Positions 63,590 to 64,000 of a stretch of 64,000 bases of DNA are shown piece after piece. Source of the stretch: Megasphaera_A sueciensis (GTDB lineage Bacteria; Bacillota; Negativicutes; Veillonellales; Megasphaeraceae); the NCBI RefSeq assembly GCF_050219315.1, contig NZ_CP116939.1, forward strand, positions 372,001-436,000. The letters run 5' to 3'. A program made the translations under genes and the position numbers. The notes under the pieces were generated by a model that saw nothing but the letters and a program-made list of their open reading frames with translations, did not search any database and was not told the DNA's origin. The stretch's first letter is position 1. Every line of letters starts with the position of its first letter.

Positions 63590-64000
63590 ATGATGAAGTA
63601 CAATAAAAGAAAACCTATGTCAGCATCGCGACGTATCTGCATAACAGCTGTTATGGCGGCGTTTATATGCATAATGACAATCGTTCCGCGCATTCCGATC
63701 CCATTGGGGTATGCTCATTTAGGTGATGCTGCCATTTTTCTGGCGGTTTTGTATGCGGGACATCGTGAGGGCGCTGTAGCAGCTAGTCTTGGTTCTGCAT
63801 TTGCCGATTTTTTAGGAGGGTTTCCTATATGGATTCTGCCGACGATCCTCATAAAATATAGTATGGCGGTAATCCTTTGGCATATTGTAAAGAAACATGA
63901 AGCAGATATTCATATTTTGTCTGCCTATGCTTTTTGTGGACTCTGTTTATCGGGGGGATGGATGGTTATTGGTTATACTATATTCGGAAGTATTCTATAT
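63590..64000 (+). CDS. ECF transporter S component, 5' part
   Basis: A membrane protein of at least 137 residues cut by the window end: SRRICITAVMAAFICIMTIV, then IPLGYAHLGDAAIFLAVLYAG and SAFADFLGGFPIWILPTILIK, the pattern of ECF-type vitamin-binding subunits. Downstream of a pyridoxal kinase, a vitamin B6 substrate (PdxU-like) is the best guess. AGGAG lies seven bases before the first ATG. Confidence 0.85.
   Translation, partial: MMKYNKRKPMSASRRICITAVMAAFICIMTIVPRIPIPLGYAHLGDAAIFLAVLYAGHREGAVAASLGSAFADFLGGFPIWILPTILIKYSMAVILWHIVKKHEADIHILSAYAFCGLCLSGGWMVIGYTIFGSILY

Noticed and set aside
1..64000. tRNA, rRNA or CRISPR loci
   Set aside because: No cloverleaf-like GGTTCGAATCC arms, rRNA blocks or regularly spaced repeats were noticed on reading; a tRNAscan or Rfam run would be decisive.

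Overview
The window looks like the chromosome of a low-GC anaerobic Firmicute. The mix of citrate fermentation genes, pyruvate carboxylase, an ECF vitamin transporter, an Mn2+-type riboswitch and strong AAGGAGG-type ribosome sites with frequent GTG/TTG starts would fit a Negativicute of the Megasphaera/Dialister/Veillonella kind. This placement is an inference; there is no rRNA or other marker gene here.

Bases 1-8300 are a mobile accessory island. It holds an IS481-like element, a decayed ISLre2 element, an AT-rich two-gene cassette, an ISL3 element, and an IS3-family element plus IS debris that split a pyridoxamine-5'-phosphate-oxidase-like (Nim-type) gene in two. The cassette is the most interesting item in the window. 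A single protein carries a viroplasmin module, a complete RNase H1 domain and a C-terminal RnlA-type HEPN RNase domain, and it is followed by an RnlB-like antitoxin. It is probably a phage-defence toxin-antitoxin system in which the host cofactor RNase HI is built into the toxin.

Bases 8400-18850 are a citrate module: twin LysR regulators, a 2-hydroxycarboxylate transporter, citrate lyase subunits D, E and F, then pyruvate carboxylase. The acyl-carrier subunit lacks the usual prosthetic-group serine, and base composition shifts abruptly inside citF.

Bases 18850-31200 are a gene-decay zone: half genes, IS256 and recombinase remnants and a duplicated cupin fragment. Intact regulatory pairs lie between them (MerR/carboxymuconolactone decarboxylase, AraC/SDR, TetR/MFS) with visible operators.

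Bases 31200-64000 are mostly housekeeping and stress genes: a CAT-like acetyltransferase behind a leader ORF, FetAB, a K+ channel, enolase, a SpoU methylase, a riboswitch-controlled P-type ATPase, an Ada-AlkA fusion with Ogt, a Cys-tRNA(Pro) deacylase, ThiM, a TetR/radical SAM/glycosyltransferase cluster, a PuuD-like hydrolase with an APC permease, a ClC channel, and a B6-salvage operon (pdxY, radical SAM, ECF S component) that runs off the right edge. No rRNA, tRNA or CRISPR array was seen.
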